Of a DNA stretch of 64,000 nucleotides, positions 1 through 8,724 are shown one piece after another; positions within the stretch are counted from its first letter, which is position 1, and every line of letters begins with the position of its first letter. The DNA is from DSVQ01 sp964484765 (GTDB taxonomy: Bacteria > Planctomycetota > Planctomycetia > Planctomycetales > Planctomycetaceae). The DNA lies in NCBI GenBank assembly GCA_964484765.1, contig CAZAGI010000008.1, forward strand, positions 87,852 to 151,851, in the 5' to 3' direction. The position numbers were made by a program, and so were the translations under genes. Under the pieces are notes generated by a model, which was not told where the DNA came from, ran no database searches, and was given only the letters and a program-made list of their open reading frames with translations.

Positions 1-229
1 CCATAGCGGCGTTTGGCTCGACCGCGGTTACAACCAATCCGCGCTGCGCCAAGGCAATCGTCAGCGTTCCAGTTCCTGCGCCGATGTCGCACACCTGTTG
101 CCCCGCACCAACGCTGCATTGAGACAACAGCGCATCAATGGCCGCATCGGCGTATGCCGGACGTCGCAGATAGGCATCGGCGAGTTCGGTATAGTCCCAA
201 TCAACTTGCACGGCAGAGCCAACTTTCAT
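1..229 (-). CDS. Class I SAM-dependent methyltransferase, N-terminal part (runs off the left edge)
   Basis: Reading the minus strand from an ATG at 229 gives 76 codons that continue past the window edge. After a DYTELADAY segment the frame contains VCDIGAGTGTLTIAL, the glycine-rich SAM-binding motif I of class I methyltransferases, followed by VTAVEPN, which fits the acidic end of beta strand 2 that binds the SAM ribose. The acceptor cannot be told because the C-terminal part is missing. The start lies 29 bp inside the end of the APS-kinase-like gene, so the two are probably translated together, forming a HemN-like / kinase / methyltransferase operon. A secondary-metabolite or cofactor modification role is only an inference from these neighbours. 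Confidence 0.8.
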   Translation of the reverse strand, partial: MKVGSAVQVDWDYTELADAYLRRPAYADAAIDALLSQCSVGAGQQVCDIGAGTGTLTIALAQRGLVVTAVEPNAAM

Positions 230-815
230 GCTGGGAAACGAACCGCCACAGTTCGTCTGCGACTTCGTCAGGGGTCAGATGCCCATCGTTTTCGATCACC
301 AGATCGGGCGTCCGCGGTTCTTCCACGGGGAGGTCCACTCCGGCAACGTTGACCTGTTCTCCACAAATGGCTCGTTGATACAGTCCGCGCGGGTCACGTC
401 GCCGCAGTTCATCCAGCGTAACGCGCAAATAGATTTCGTGGTAATGCGCGATGTTCTGCCGGCACCAATCATGGCAGGCATGAAACAGACTGATCGTGGC
501 GCAAATCACGTCCATCCCTTGCAACGACAGCAATCGGCACAGTCGGGCATGCCGCATCGCCAGTTTGCGTCGATCGGCCACCGCGTATTCCAACCCGTCG
601 CCATACACCGCACGCAAGTCGTCGCCATCCAGAACGATCACACTCCGTTGGCATGCACGCAATTGGGTTGCCAGACTGTGTGCCGTTGTGCTTTTTCCCG
701 CGCCGGAGAGGCCGGTGATCCAGTAGACATGCCCGGGCGCCACCATCGTCGCGATATCGCCGTCGGCAGATTTCGGCATCTCACTCATCGCTGTTACGGG
801 GCGAACCGCAGTCAT
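201..815 (-). CDS. cysC: Adenylylsulfate (APS) kinase-like P-loop kinase
   Basis: The 204-residue protein has a Walker A motif GLSGAGKST near residue 35, a DGDDLR motif after the second strand, and the RGLYQRA...GVDLPVEEP region that corresponds to the APS-kinase substrate loop (canonical KGLYKKAR...GIDxPYExP). The family phosphorylates adenosine 5'-phosphosulfate to PAPS. The usual SPFRADRD segment is changed to SLFHACHDWCR, so the substrate could differ. The start overlaps the stop of the upstream HemN-like gene as ATGA (812-815). No sulfate adenylyltransferase gene is nearby, which argues for a specialised rather than assimilatory role. Family assignment is secure; the substrate is not. 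Confidence 0.78.
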   Translation of the reverse strand: MTAVRPVTAMSEMPKSADGDIATMVAPGHVYWITGLSGAGKSTTAHSLATQLRACQRSVIVLDGDDLRAVYGDGLEYAVADRRKLAMRHARLCRLLSLQGMDVICATISLFHACHDWCRQNIAHYHEIYLRVTLDELRRRDPRGLYQRAICGEQVNVAGVDLPVEEPRTPDLVIENDGHLTPDEVADELWRFVSQHESWLCRAS

Positions 816-2140
816 GTGTAGCGAATTCCTCGATGTTGCGGCTCGAAATAGTCGGCGAGGAAGCCGTCGACCTGCAGCAATCCGGATCGCGACAACACAA
901 TTTCCGTTTCCGTCGACGTCAAGTATCCCAGGCGTTGATGCTCTGCGAGCGGCCCCGCAAACTCGGCCAAAACGTCGACATTGTACTTCTCACGGAATGC
1001 CGCCGGCGAGACGCGACCCGACTTCATCGTCAGCACAAACTCGCGGATCAACCGTTGATGAGGTGTCGGACGAAGCGCCCGATGAATCGGCAATTGATCG
1101 GACTCAACCGCCAACTGGTATTCATCGATCGCATCGAAATTCTGGTAATGAACTCCCTGAAAATGCCCATAGGAGGACACTCCCAAACCGATAATATCGG
1201 ACCCGCGAAACAGGTGCTCGCGGTAGACGGAGATATCAAATTCCGGCCGGCGCACCAGTTCATTCGCCGTCGCGATGTGATATCCAGCGGCAAGGAGTTC
1301 GTCGAACGCTTCGCTGATCCAGCGGCGTTTCGTTCCCCAGGAGGCAATGGGTGAAGACGCCCCCTGCTCTCGGATTTCACGCGAGATCAGCGTGTTGAAC
1401 GGCAACTCCATCTGGTAGAGCGTGACGCTGTCAGGGTTCAGGCGACGGACATGATCCAGGCATTGACGCCAGTTCTCATCGGTTTCGCCGATCATCCCGG
1501 CAATCAGGTCGACGTTGACTTTGTCAAAGCCGGTTTGACGGATCCAATCGTAGGCGCGCAAGATTTCGGGCGAAAGATGCGCCCGCCCGTTTTCTTCCAG
1601 GATCGCGTCGTTGAAGTTTTCGATACCCAGCGAGATGCGCGTCACGCCGATTTCTTTCAACGCCGCGACCTTCGACTGGGTCAATGTTCCGGGTTCACAT
1701 TCAAACGAAACTTCGTCGGCCTGATCCCATTTCCGGATCTTTGTGAGCGCCGCGTGCAGTCCACGGAGTTGCTCGACGCTCAAAAAAGACGGCGTGCCTC
1801 CACCAAAGTAGATGTATCGCAAGCGGCGGTCGGCAAGACCAGGCCGCTTGAAGATGGACGCGGCCTCTCGCGACAGCGCCTGTAAATAACGCTCAATCGC
1901 CGCAGCGTTGGGGTTCGTGTAAACGCGGAAATAGCAGAAGCGGCACCGCTTGCGGCAATATGGCAAGTGCAGATACAGCCCCAGCGGAACCGAACGATCC
2001 GGCACCGTGTCCAGCGCTGTCAGAATCTCCGGGCAATACTCCGGTTTCCACTGCGAATACGGCGGATAGTTGGAAACGAAATAACTGCCGACATCGGTTG
2101 AAGCCTCCGTTGCGGTCGCGAGAGATTCTGTCGTCAACAC
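812..2140 (-). CDS. HemN-like radical SAM protein (coproporphyrinogen III oxidase family)
   Basis: The protein carries LPYCRKRCRFCYF, the CxxxCxxC cluster-binding motif of radical SAM enzymes, then YFGGGTPS and the DLIAGMIGET segment typical of the HemN/HemW/class C methylase group, and a C-terminal HemN-like domain. The fourth cysteine seen in true HemN (CxxxCxxCxC) is absent (Phe here), so it is more likely a HemW-like or class C radical SAM enzyme than the haem pathway enzyme. The frame stays open to an ATG at 2461, but that extension is low-complexity and reads through a palindromic repeat (2261-2330). I therefore place the start at a GTG at 2140, without a clear ribosome site; a TTG at 2164 is an alternative. 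The ATGA overlap with the kinase gene shows an operon. Confidence 0.8.
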   Translation of the reverse strand: MLTTESLATATEASTDVGSYFVSNYPPYSQWKPEYCPEILTALDTVPDRSVPLGLYLHLPYCRKRCRFCYFRVYTNPNAAAIERYLQALSREAASIFKRPGLADRRLRYIYFGGGTPSFLSVEQLRGLHAALTKIRKWDQADEVSFECEPGTLTQSKVAALKEIGVTRISLGIENFNDAILEENGRAHLSPEILRAYDWIRQTGFDKVNVDLIAGMIGETDENWRQCLDHVRRLNPDSVTLYQMELPFNTLISREIREQGASSPIASWGTKRRWISEAFDELLAAGYHIATANELVRRPEFDISVYREHLFRGSDIIGLGVSSYGHFQGVHYQNFDAIDEYQLAVESDQLPIHRALRPTPHQRLIREFVLTMKSGRVSPAAFREKYNVDVLAEFAGPLAEHQRLGYLTSTETEIVLSRSGLLQVDGFLADYFEPQHRGIRYT

Positions 2141-2485
2141 GATGCGCGCTTCGATAGTAGGCAATTTATGAACTTTGTATGAGTGTAACACGTTCCCGGT
2201 ACTGGAAGCACGTCGCTTGACGAATCCCTGCGGCGTCCGGTCGTGGTCCAGTTTGAAGCGACGGGGCAGGGGCACCGTCCTATGAAGAATCGGTTCTTGG
2301 TGGTCATCATAGGTCGGGGCTCCCGCACCGCCGGCTTGGCTGGAGCCTGTACCACGCCCGGCGTCCGGGCTGGAGGCGAAACGGACGTCTTTCACAACAG
2401 ATGGAACGACGCAACCACAGCGCAGTGCGAGAGTTACACTCGCCCGAAGGCTCGGCAACATGATGCACCCACAAGCCGCGGCGCG
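2141..2485. other. Intergenic region between DUF1501 and HemN-like genes
   Basis: This 345-bp stretch between two co-directional minus-strand genes holds a palindromic repeat (2261-2330) and an AT-rich segment (about 2150-2195) that could carry the promoter of the HemN-like operon. I see no convincing gene in it. The frame upstream of 2140 is open, but the translated sequence has no recognisable domain. Confidence 0.5.
2261..2330. repeat. Imperfect palindromic intergenic repeat, copy A
   Basis: Left arm 2261-2285 and right arm 2307-2330 are inverted copies with a few mismatches around a 21-nt loop. The right arm contains TAGGTCGGGGCTCCCGC, which is found identically at 53837-53853, and the left arm GGGGCAGGGGCACCGTCCTA matches the other copy at 21 of about 23 positions. 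The two copies therefore form one family of dispersed hairpin elements of about 70 bp, like REP or MITE-type repeats. Confidence 0.75.
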
Positions 2486-3979
2486 TCAGGCGAAGATGTC
2501 CACGATGGGTTCGCCGTAGTCGATATCCAGCCGTTTGCGACCGGGAATCTGCAGCCGTCGGCTGTCGAGACCGAGCAGGTTCAGCACGGTGGCGTGCAAG
2601 TCGGTCACATAGTGGCCATCACCCAAGGCGTGATAACCGAGTTCATCGGTCGCACCATGGACGTAGCCCCGCTTGATTCCCGCACCGGCAAGCCAAATGG
2701 TGAAACCGTTGGGATGGTGATCGCGACCGTCTTTCCCGCCACCGCGGAGTTCCAAACCCGGCGTACGCCCGAACTCCGTGCAGAAGACGACGACGGTTTC
2801 ATCGAGCAAGCCGCGCTGCTTGAGATCGTGCATCAACCCGGCGACCGGAAGATCCACCGTCGCGCACAAACGAGTGTGGTTCTCTTTGAGTTTCTGATGC
2901 GAATCCCACACGCCGTAGGGTGACGGGAAGACTTGCACGAACCGCACTCCTCTTTCGATGAGCCGGCGGGCGCCGAGCAGACGTTCTCCCGCGAGTTTGG
3001 TCGCCTCATTGTCGAGGCCGTACAGTTTCGACGTGGCTTCCGTCTCCTGCTTGAAATCGATCGCTTCGGGAACGGCAGCCTGCATGCGATAAGCCAATTC
3101 GTAGGCTCGAATCCGTGCCCGCAGATCGCGATCTTCCGGGTATTCGACCGCCGAGAACTGGTTGAGCCGGTTGATCAAATCGTATTCCCGCCGCTGTTGT
3201 TCGACCGACTGGTTGCCATTTCGGCGACCGAACGGCAACGGGTTCTGCGGATCGAGTTCGAGAGGGACGCCGGAGTATTGCGGACCAAGGTAATACGAAT
3301 CGATCGACTGCCGTGTATCCGGCCGCGTCGGTCCGCCGAGGACCACATACTTCGGCAGGTTCTCGTTGAGCGTGCCCAACCCGTAGTGGGCCCAGGAACC
3401 AATGCACGGCTGCGGTTCATCGAGCCGATGGCGGCCAGTATGGATCTGGTTTTCCGCGGCATGATCGTTGTCGGTGGTCCACATGTTGCGGACGAAGCAG
3501 AGATCATCCACGCACTTTGAAAGATGCGGCCACCAGTCGGTGATCTCGATGCCACTCTCGCCGTGCTTGTTCCATCCAACTTGCATGGGATAGATCGACG
3601 GATAGACATCGCGGATGTTGATTTCCTCAGCCGCGACGGAGCGAAAGCGTTTTTTGTGCAGCGGGGAATTCACCGGATTTTCGAACGGCGTTTTGTCGAA
3701 CGTCATGCCCGCGTATTGATTCAACGCCGGTTTCGGATCAAAGGTTTCGACGTGGCTGTAACCGCCAGAGAGAAAAATCCAGATCACCGATTTCGCGCGG
3801 GCGGGGGCATGCGGGGCCAGTACGGTTGGCTCCGCCAGCTCGTTCGCCCGGGTGATGCCGTCATCGGCGAGCATGGCACCGAGCGCCAGGCCGGTGAAGC
3901 CCATACCCATGTCGGCGAGAAATGTGCGACGCGAGCGGCGGCAATCACAAGCGGAATCAGCGGTATGACGATGTGACAT
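2486..3979 (-). CDS. DUF1501 family protein, Tat-exported
   Basis: The 497-residue protein starts with a twin-arginine signal (CRRSRRTFLADMG, then a hydrophobic stretch). It shows the family landmarks GGYSHVETFDPKP, VFCTEFGRTPGLE, GKDGRDHHP and LHATVLNLLGLD. DUF1501 proteins have an alkaline-phosphatase/sulfatase-like fold and are abundant in planctomycetes, where their role is not settled. The ATG at 3979 lies 5 bp after the stop of the PSCyt1/DUF1553 gene, the usual pairing, so the two are probably co-expressed and act together in the periplasm or paryphoplasm. A longer open frame upstream only overlaps the neighbour and is not used. Confidence 0.9.
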   Translation of the reverse strand: MSHRHTADSACDCRRSRRTFLADMGMGFTGLALGAMLADDGITRANELAEPTVLAPHAPARAKSVIWIFLSGGYSHVETFDPKPALNQYAGMTFDKTPFENPVNSPLHKKRFRSVAAEEINIRDVYPSIYPMQVGWNKHGESGIEITDWWPHLSKCVDDLCFVRNMWTTDNDHAAENQIHTGRHRLDEPQPCIGSWAHYGLGTLNENLPKYVVLGGPTRPDTRQSIDSYYLGPQYSGVPLELDPQNPLPFGRRNGNQSVEQQRREYDLINRLNQFSAVEYPEDRDLRARIRAYELAYRMQAAVPEAIDFKQETEATSKLYGLDNEATKLAGERLLGARRLIERGVRFVQVFPSPYGVWDSHQKLKENHTRLCATVDLPVAGLMHDLKQRGLLDETVVVFCTEFGRTPGLELRGGGKDGRDHHPNGFTIWLAGAGIKRGYVHGATDELGYHALGDGHYVTDLHATVLNLLGLDSRRLQIPGRKRLDIDYGEPIVDIFA

Positions 3980-3984
3980 TGCAG

Positions 3985-6900
3985 TTACCTGATCGTGACG
4001 AAATCGTTGTGATTGAGGAGGGCGCGGACCAGACTTTCGCGAACCGCGGCGGCGGTTGTGCCTTCCGTCCGTGCCAGGAACTCGGCGCAGGTCGCCTGCT
4101 CTGCGGCGGTGGGGTGGCGTGTCAAGATTTGCTCGAAGGCAGCCTCCAGAAACCGGTCGGTCGTGGAATCCATTCCCGCGGCCGGTGCCGTTTCGGCAGA
4201 CTTCCACAAGGAGTCGGTCAGCGTGCTGCTCAATTGATGCACAAGTTCGCTGTTGGTCAACGCCAAGGCCTGTTGCGGAATGACGCTGCGCGCCCGGCGG
4301 TAACAGTCCGCGGGATTCGGACCATCAAACAATTCGCCGAACGCGCTCTTTCCCCCTTCTTCCGGATAACAACTGAAATACAGGCTGCGGCGAAAATTCG
4401 TGAGGGCCTCGGTGTTTTCCAGTTCCTGACCGCCGACGGTGAGATCGAGTTTTCCGGCGGCAAACAGCAGGCTATCGCGAACCACTTCCGCTTCCATCCG
4501 GCCGGCGTTCATCCGCCACAGGAAATGATTGTCGGGATCGATCGCAATAGACGCAGCATCGTTTCCGCCCGAAGACGAACGTTGATACGCAGCGCTCGTC
4601 ACCATCAGACGGTGCAGATGCTGCAGGCTCCAGCCGGAGTCCATGAACTCGACCGCGAGCCAATCGAGGAGTTCGGGATGCGTCGGCTTCGCGCCGCTGC
4701 GACCGAAATCGCTGACCGTGGCGACTAGCGGCGCGTGAAAATGCCAGGCCCACACGTGGTTCACGGCGACCCGTGCTGTCAGCGGATTGTGACGGTTCGT
4801 GATCCATTCCGCGAGCGCCCGACGCCGGCCGGTGCTTGCCAGGGGATACTGCGGACTGAGCGGGGCGTAGGCCTCCATCGGAGTGGTGTCCGCTAAAGTT
4901 GTCCGGGCTTTGTCGAGAGCCGCGCGGGCATCGTGGCGTTGTTTGTTGGCGGTTTCGACCGCCTTGGTCCGCGCGCCGTCACTGGCGGGTTTGGATTCCG
5001 CCAGCGCGAGAGCATGTTCACTTGTGGCAAGAGCCGCCTCGAACTTGGCTACCGCCGCTTCTCGCTCGCAGCGGTTCGCCGCCTGGGCGTCTGCTGTCGC
5101 GTCCGCCGCAGGAGGCACACTGTATCGCGCGCGATCGGCGGCGATGCGTGCCTCAATGCTGCGGAGTTCCGCACGTGCCGCCGCGAGCTTGATTTCCGCG
5201 GCATGAAGTTGCCCTTCGGGAAGGGCCGCCGCCTGGCGCGCGAGCTGCAATTTGTGCGACAGCTCCCGTAAGGATTCGTTGGTGGACGTCGTTGAAATTA
5301 ATGAGGTTGCGGGTGCTTCACTACCCGGAGAGTTGGTCCAGCCTTCCAAGCCAACGACATCGTGACCGTCAGTGAAAGCTGGTGATTCAAAGTCGTAAAA
5401 GACGACTTTGACGGGCGGCGTGGTGTCGGTTGCCCCGGCGAGCACAGGGGCGAACACCGCAACATCGTCAATCGCCACCACGCTTCCCGCGCGGGCGTCG
5501 AATGTGATCGCCTTGGTGGCATCGCCCACGGGATTCCATCCGTTCAATGCCACCGGAACGGCGTCGGCAAGCACCGGCCCGTCGGGCAGCGCACGGACTG
5601 TTAGCAGACACCGATCGGCCGCCGTCTGCAGCACGAATGTGACTTCGAACTGCTTCTGCCCCTCGGCGAAGTTGTAGCGGCCGACTTCGAATTCGGTGAA
5701 GGAACCGGGTTGGTATGAGGCGATGCGTCCCTTCTCAAAGATCACGCATCCCGCGGTCAGGCCTTTGACAACATCTTTTGCAAATTGAAAATTGACATGC
5801 GTATCCGTGAGCAGTCGCCACTGGAAACGGATGGTGGTGCCGTCGTCCAATGATTTGAGCTGCTGCAGACTTTGGTGCAGAATCCGACGGCCGCTGGAAG
5901 CATCCAGCAAGAGCGATTGCCGACCGGCCAACGCCCCCGGCGTTCCCGCCGCGACGGCTGCGTCTCGAGCGGTATCGAACGCGGACTGAGCTTCGGCCAC
6001 CTTCGCTTGCAGTGCTGGCAGCGTCTCGTCAACGGTTTTGCGGACAGACGCCAGTTCGGTTTCGCCCGTGCTGATCGCCCTGCGGCCGTCGTTCAACACC
6101 GTTTCTTGCAGGTCTGGCCGCGAGCCGGGATACCAGAAGCCCGCGGGATGTTGTCGGGGTTCAATCGCGGGCAGCCAACCTGTCAAAAATGCGGGCACTC
6201 CCGGTGCCAGCGACCCGCGTTCTTTCACACGGTTCCGCTCATCACCCCCAGTGTAGAACCATGTCGGTGCCTGAGGATTCTTGTCGTACACGCGCACCGC
6301 ACCGAGGCGTTGCACTTTCCGCAGCACACCGTATTGATACTCCTGAAACGGTCCGGGATCGGCTTCACCCGGAATGCGGTCCTGCCGAACATCAATCGGT
6401 TCGAAGAACGCGCGAAGACGAAAATAGTCGTCCTGAGTGATCGGGTCGTATTTGTGATCGTGGCAATGAGCGCAGTTGAATGTCAGCCCCAGGAATGCCT
6501 TGCCCGTGTGCTCCACGGTGTTGCGCATCCAGTCGTTGGGATTCAGCGCGTACCAGTTGCGAATGAGGTATCCCGTCGCCACTGTGGCCGAGTCATCTTC
6601 GGGGCAGAATTCGTCCGCGGCAAGCATCTCCCGCACCATCCGGTCATAGCCGTGATCGGCATTCAAGGACTGCACGATCCAGTCGCGCCAACGCCAGATT
6701 TGCGGTGCACTGTTCCACGGATCGGGAACGCGGCGGCGACCATACCAGTCGCTGTAACGCCAGATGTCCATCCAGTGCCGCGCCCAGCGCTCACCGTGAC
6801 GCGGGTCTTTCAGCAGTCGATTGACCACGGTCTCATATGCAGTGGTGGAGTCATCGGCCAGAAACGCGTGCAATTCATCGCGCGTCGGGGGAACGCCGAT

Positions 6901-7467
6901 CAGATCGAGCGTGACCCGCCTGAGTAACAGCGATTTGTCGACCGGCGGCCGCGCCGTCAACTGATGCTGTTGGTGACCGACGGCAAGGAAGGCATCAATC
7001 GGATTGGTCATCGCAACCGCGGTGGTCATCGGCGGCAGGCGACGCACCGGCGGCTGGAACGACCAGTGCTCGCGCGGGTCAACTTCGGGCTGCTCATCGG
7101 CAGGAGCGACCGCCCCTTGTTCAATCCACGCGCGAATCAGCCGGATCTGCTCGGGCGTGAGCGGCTTCCCCTCCGGTGGCATGCGCACGGCGTCGTCCTT
7201 CGCCGTGATGCGTTCGATGAGGGGGCTGCTATCAGGTTTTCCGGCGACGACTGCCGGGCCGCCTTCTCCACCCTGTTGAATTCGCGTTCCCGTATCCAGC
7301 CGCAATTGCGACTTTTGCTGCAACGCGCCGTGACAAGCGAAACACCGTTCGTGCAGCAACGGCTTGATGTCACGCAAATAGTCCACCGGTTCCGCGGCGG
7401 CGCTGGTCACGACGGTGAGCCAACCGAAGATCAACGAGCCGGAGGCGTGAGCAACGATCTTTCGCAT
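3985..7467 (-). CDS. PSCyt1-DUF1549-DUF1553 cytochrome protein, exported
   Basis: The 1160-residue protein starts with a signal peptide ending near VTSAAAEP. It then has a planctomycete-type cytochrome c domain (LLHERCFACHG, one CxxCH haem site near residue 40), a DUF1549 domain (LLRRVTLDLIGVPPT; the C-A-H-C-H-D-H-K segment lies in this region), and a C-terminal DUF1553 domain (RRRALAEWIT...NHVWAWHF...HPELLDWLA). The middle of about 400 residues looks like a LamG/beta-sandwich region followed by an Ala/Glu/Arg-rich coiled coil. The family is always found beside DUF1501 genes, as here. Starts at 7482 and 7527 are also possible; 7467 gives the best signal peptide. Confidence 0.9.
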   Translation of the reverse strand: MRKIVAHASGSLIFGWLTVVTSAAAEPVDYLRDIKPLLHERCFACHGALQQKSQLRLDTGTRIQQGGEGGPAVVAGKPDSSPLIERITAKDDAVRMPPEGKPLTPEQIRLIRAWIEQGAVAPADEQPEVDPREHWSFQPPVRRLPPMTTAVAMTNPIDAFLAVGHQQHQLTARPPVDKSLLLRRVTLDLIGVPPTRDELHAFLADDSTTAYETVVNRLLKDPRHGERWARHWMDIWRYSDWYGRRRVPDPWNSAPQIWRWRDWIVQSLNADHGYDRMVREMLAADEFCPEDDSATVATGYLIRNWYALNPNDWMRNTVEHTGKAFLGLTFNCAHCHDHKYDPITQDDYFRLRAFFEPIDVRQDRIPGEADPGPFQEYQYGVLRKVQRLGAVRVYDKNPQAPTWFYTGGDERNRVKERGSLAPGVPAFLTGWLPAIEPRQHPAGFWYPGSRPDLQETVLNDGRRAISTGETELASVRKTVDETLPALQAKVAEAQSAFDTARDAAVAAGTPGALAGRQSLLLDASSGRRILHQSLQQLKSLDDGTTIRFQWRLLTDTHVNFQFAKDVVKGLTAGCVIFEKGRIASYQPGSFTEFEVGRYNFAEGQKQFEVTFVLQTAADRCLLTVRALPDGPVLADAVPVALNGWNPVGDATKAITFDARAGSVVAIDDVAVFAPVLAGATDTTPPVKVVFYDFESPAFTDGHDVVGLEGWTNSPGSEAPATSLISTTSTNESLRELSHKLQLARQAAALPEGQLHAAEIKLAAARAELRSIEARIAADRARYSVPPAADATADAQAANRCEREAAVAKFEAALATSEHALALAESKPASDGARTKAVETANKQRHDARAALDKARTTLADTTPMEAYAPLSPQYPLASTGRRRALAEWITNRHNPLTARVAVNHVWAWHFHAPLVATVSDFGRSGAKPTHPELLDWLAVEFMDSGWSLQHLHRLMVTSAAYQRSSSGGNDAASIAIDPDNHFLWRMNAGRMEAEVVRDSLLFAAGKLDLTVGGQELENTEALTNFRRSLYFSCYPEEGGKSAFGELFDGPNPADCYRRARSVIPQQALALTNSELVHQLSSTLTDSLWKSAETAPAAGMDSTTDRFLEAAFEQILTRHPTAAEQATCAEFLARTEGTTAAAVRESLVRALLNHNDFVTIR

Positions 7468-7534
7468 TTCTGAAGTTTCCATTCGATCCCACGAATCCGT
7501 CGCTGACTCGTCCGGCTCGCCAACCATCCCCTTG

Positions 7535-8650
7535 TTAATCCACGCGCCAGCGCTTCAACTGGGCTTCATCAAGTTCCACGCCCAAACCAGGTTTCATGGG
7601 ACACTTGGCTGCCGGTGGGCCCAACAACAACGGTTCGGTCAACAAATCGGCTTCGTGATAGATGGGACCTACAAGATCGGCGGGATACGCCTCGCTGTCG
7701 ATGACCGGCAAGGCCGCGGCGACATGCAGCATCGCCGCGGTCCCGATCCCCAGTTCCAGATTACTGCCGATCGCGCATTTGAGACCCGCTGCCTGTGCGA
7801 CATGGGCGACTTCCATCGTCCCCGCGATGCCGCCATGCTTGCCGGGGTACACACTGAAAATGTCCACCGCTCCGGCATGCGCGAGGCCCCACGCATCGCT
7901 GAGTGTGAAGACGCTCTCATCGGCCATCAATGGCATCGGTGCGGTGGCGCGTAACGACGCCATCGCCGCCGGATCATTCGGAGGAATCGGCTGCTCGGCG
8001 AGCAAAACCTTCTCGGAAGCCAACCGCTGCAGCGTGAGTCGCGCGGTCGTCACATTCCAGCCGCAATTGGAATCGATCGTGATGGGGATGTCTGGCCCCG
8101 CCACCGCACGAACGGCCCGGACGCGCGCGATGTCGCCTTCCGGATCAAGCCCCGTCTTCACCTTCAGGCACTTGACGCCCATTTCGAGAAAGCGCTCGGC
8201 GAGTTTGATCGCGGCGGTGTTGTCGTAGGCACCAATCACCAATTTGATCGGCATCGTTTCGCGGACCGGGCCGCCGAGCAATTGGCAGACGGGCATGCCG
8301 GCGGCTTTGCCGGCGATGTCCCAGAGCCCCATTTCCAGGCTGCACTTGGTGAAGGGATGCAGTTTCAGGACACGGTCCATGATGTACCGCAGGCGCGTGA
8401 TCTGCAGCGGGTTTTGTCCCATGAGTGCCGGGGCAAGCAGTTCGCGGATCACGCTCACGCACGTGCCGCTGGTTTCGCCCGTCCAGCGGGCCGCGACGGT
8501 GGCTTCGCCCAGACCGACAATGCCTGCGTCGGTCCCCACGCGAATGACGACATAATCAGACGTGCTGTGAATGCCGTGCGCTGTCTTGGTCGTCCACCCT
8601 GCTTTCAGAGGGACACAGACGGGGATCGCTTCGATGCGGTCAATCTTCAT
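7535..8650 (-). CDS. Enolase-superfamily enzyme, muconate cycloisomerase / dipeptide epimerase subgroup
   Basis: The 371-residue protein has the full catalytic set of the MLE subgroup: KxK at residues 163/165 (CLKVKTG), Asp193 (TIDSN), Glu219 (AEQP), Asp244 (MADES) and Lys271 (YPGKHGG). Members abstract a proton alpha to a carboxylate and catalyse cycloisomerisation, racemisation/epimerisation or o-succinylbenzoate synthesis. No menaquinone genes are near, so OSBS is unlikely. It follows an amidohydrolase and an acetamidase in the same direction, which suggests processing of an amide- or lactone-bearing carboxylate. The exact substrate is not predictable from sequence. Confidence 0.85.
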   Translation of the reverse strand: MKIDRIEAIPVCVPLKAGWTTKTAHGIHSTSDYVVIRVGTDAGIVGLGEATVAARWTGETSGTCVSVIRELLAPALMGQNPLQITRLRYIMDRVLKLHPFTKCSLEMGLWDIAGKAAGMPVCQLLGGPVRETMPIKLVIGAYDNTAAIKLAERFLEMGVKCLKVKTGLDPEGDIARVRAVRAVAGPDIPITIDSNCGWNVTTARLTLQRLASEKVLLAEQPIPPNDPAAMASLRATAPMPLMADESVFTLSDAWGLAHAGAVDIFSVYPGKHGGIAGTMEVAHVAQAAGLKCAIGSNLELGIGTAAMLHVAAALPVIDSEAYPADLVGPIYHEADLLTEPLLLGPPAAKCPMKPGLGVELDEAQLKRWRVD

Positions 8651-8699
8651 GGAACAGGCGGGCCTTGGTCGGTGGGATGAGTGGCGGGTTTATCAAGTC

Positions 8700-8722
8700 G
8701 CCCTGTCGCAGAACGACAGGGC
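8700..8722. repeat. Short perfect hairpin between amidohydrolase and enolase-family genes
   Basis: GCCCTGTCG (8700-8708) and its exact complement CGACAGGGC (8714-8722) flank a 5-nt loop. It lies just past the amidohydrolase stop, within the 74-bp gap to the next gene of the run. There is no U tract, so it is more likely an mRNA-stabilising or partial termination structure than a strong terminator. Confidence 0.6.
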
Positions 8723-8724
8723 TG

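Noticed and set aside
2141..2461. N-terminal extension of the HemN-like protein to an ATG at 2461
   Set aside because: The extension reads through a palindromic repeat that is also found in an intergenic region at 53786-53860, so it is very unlikely to be coding.
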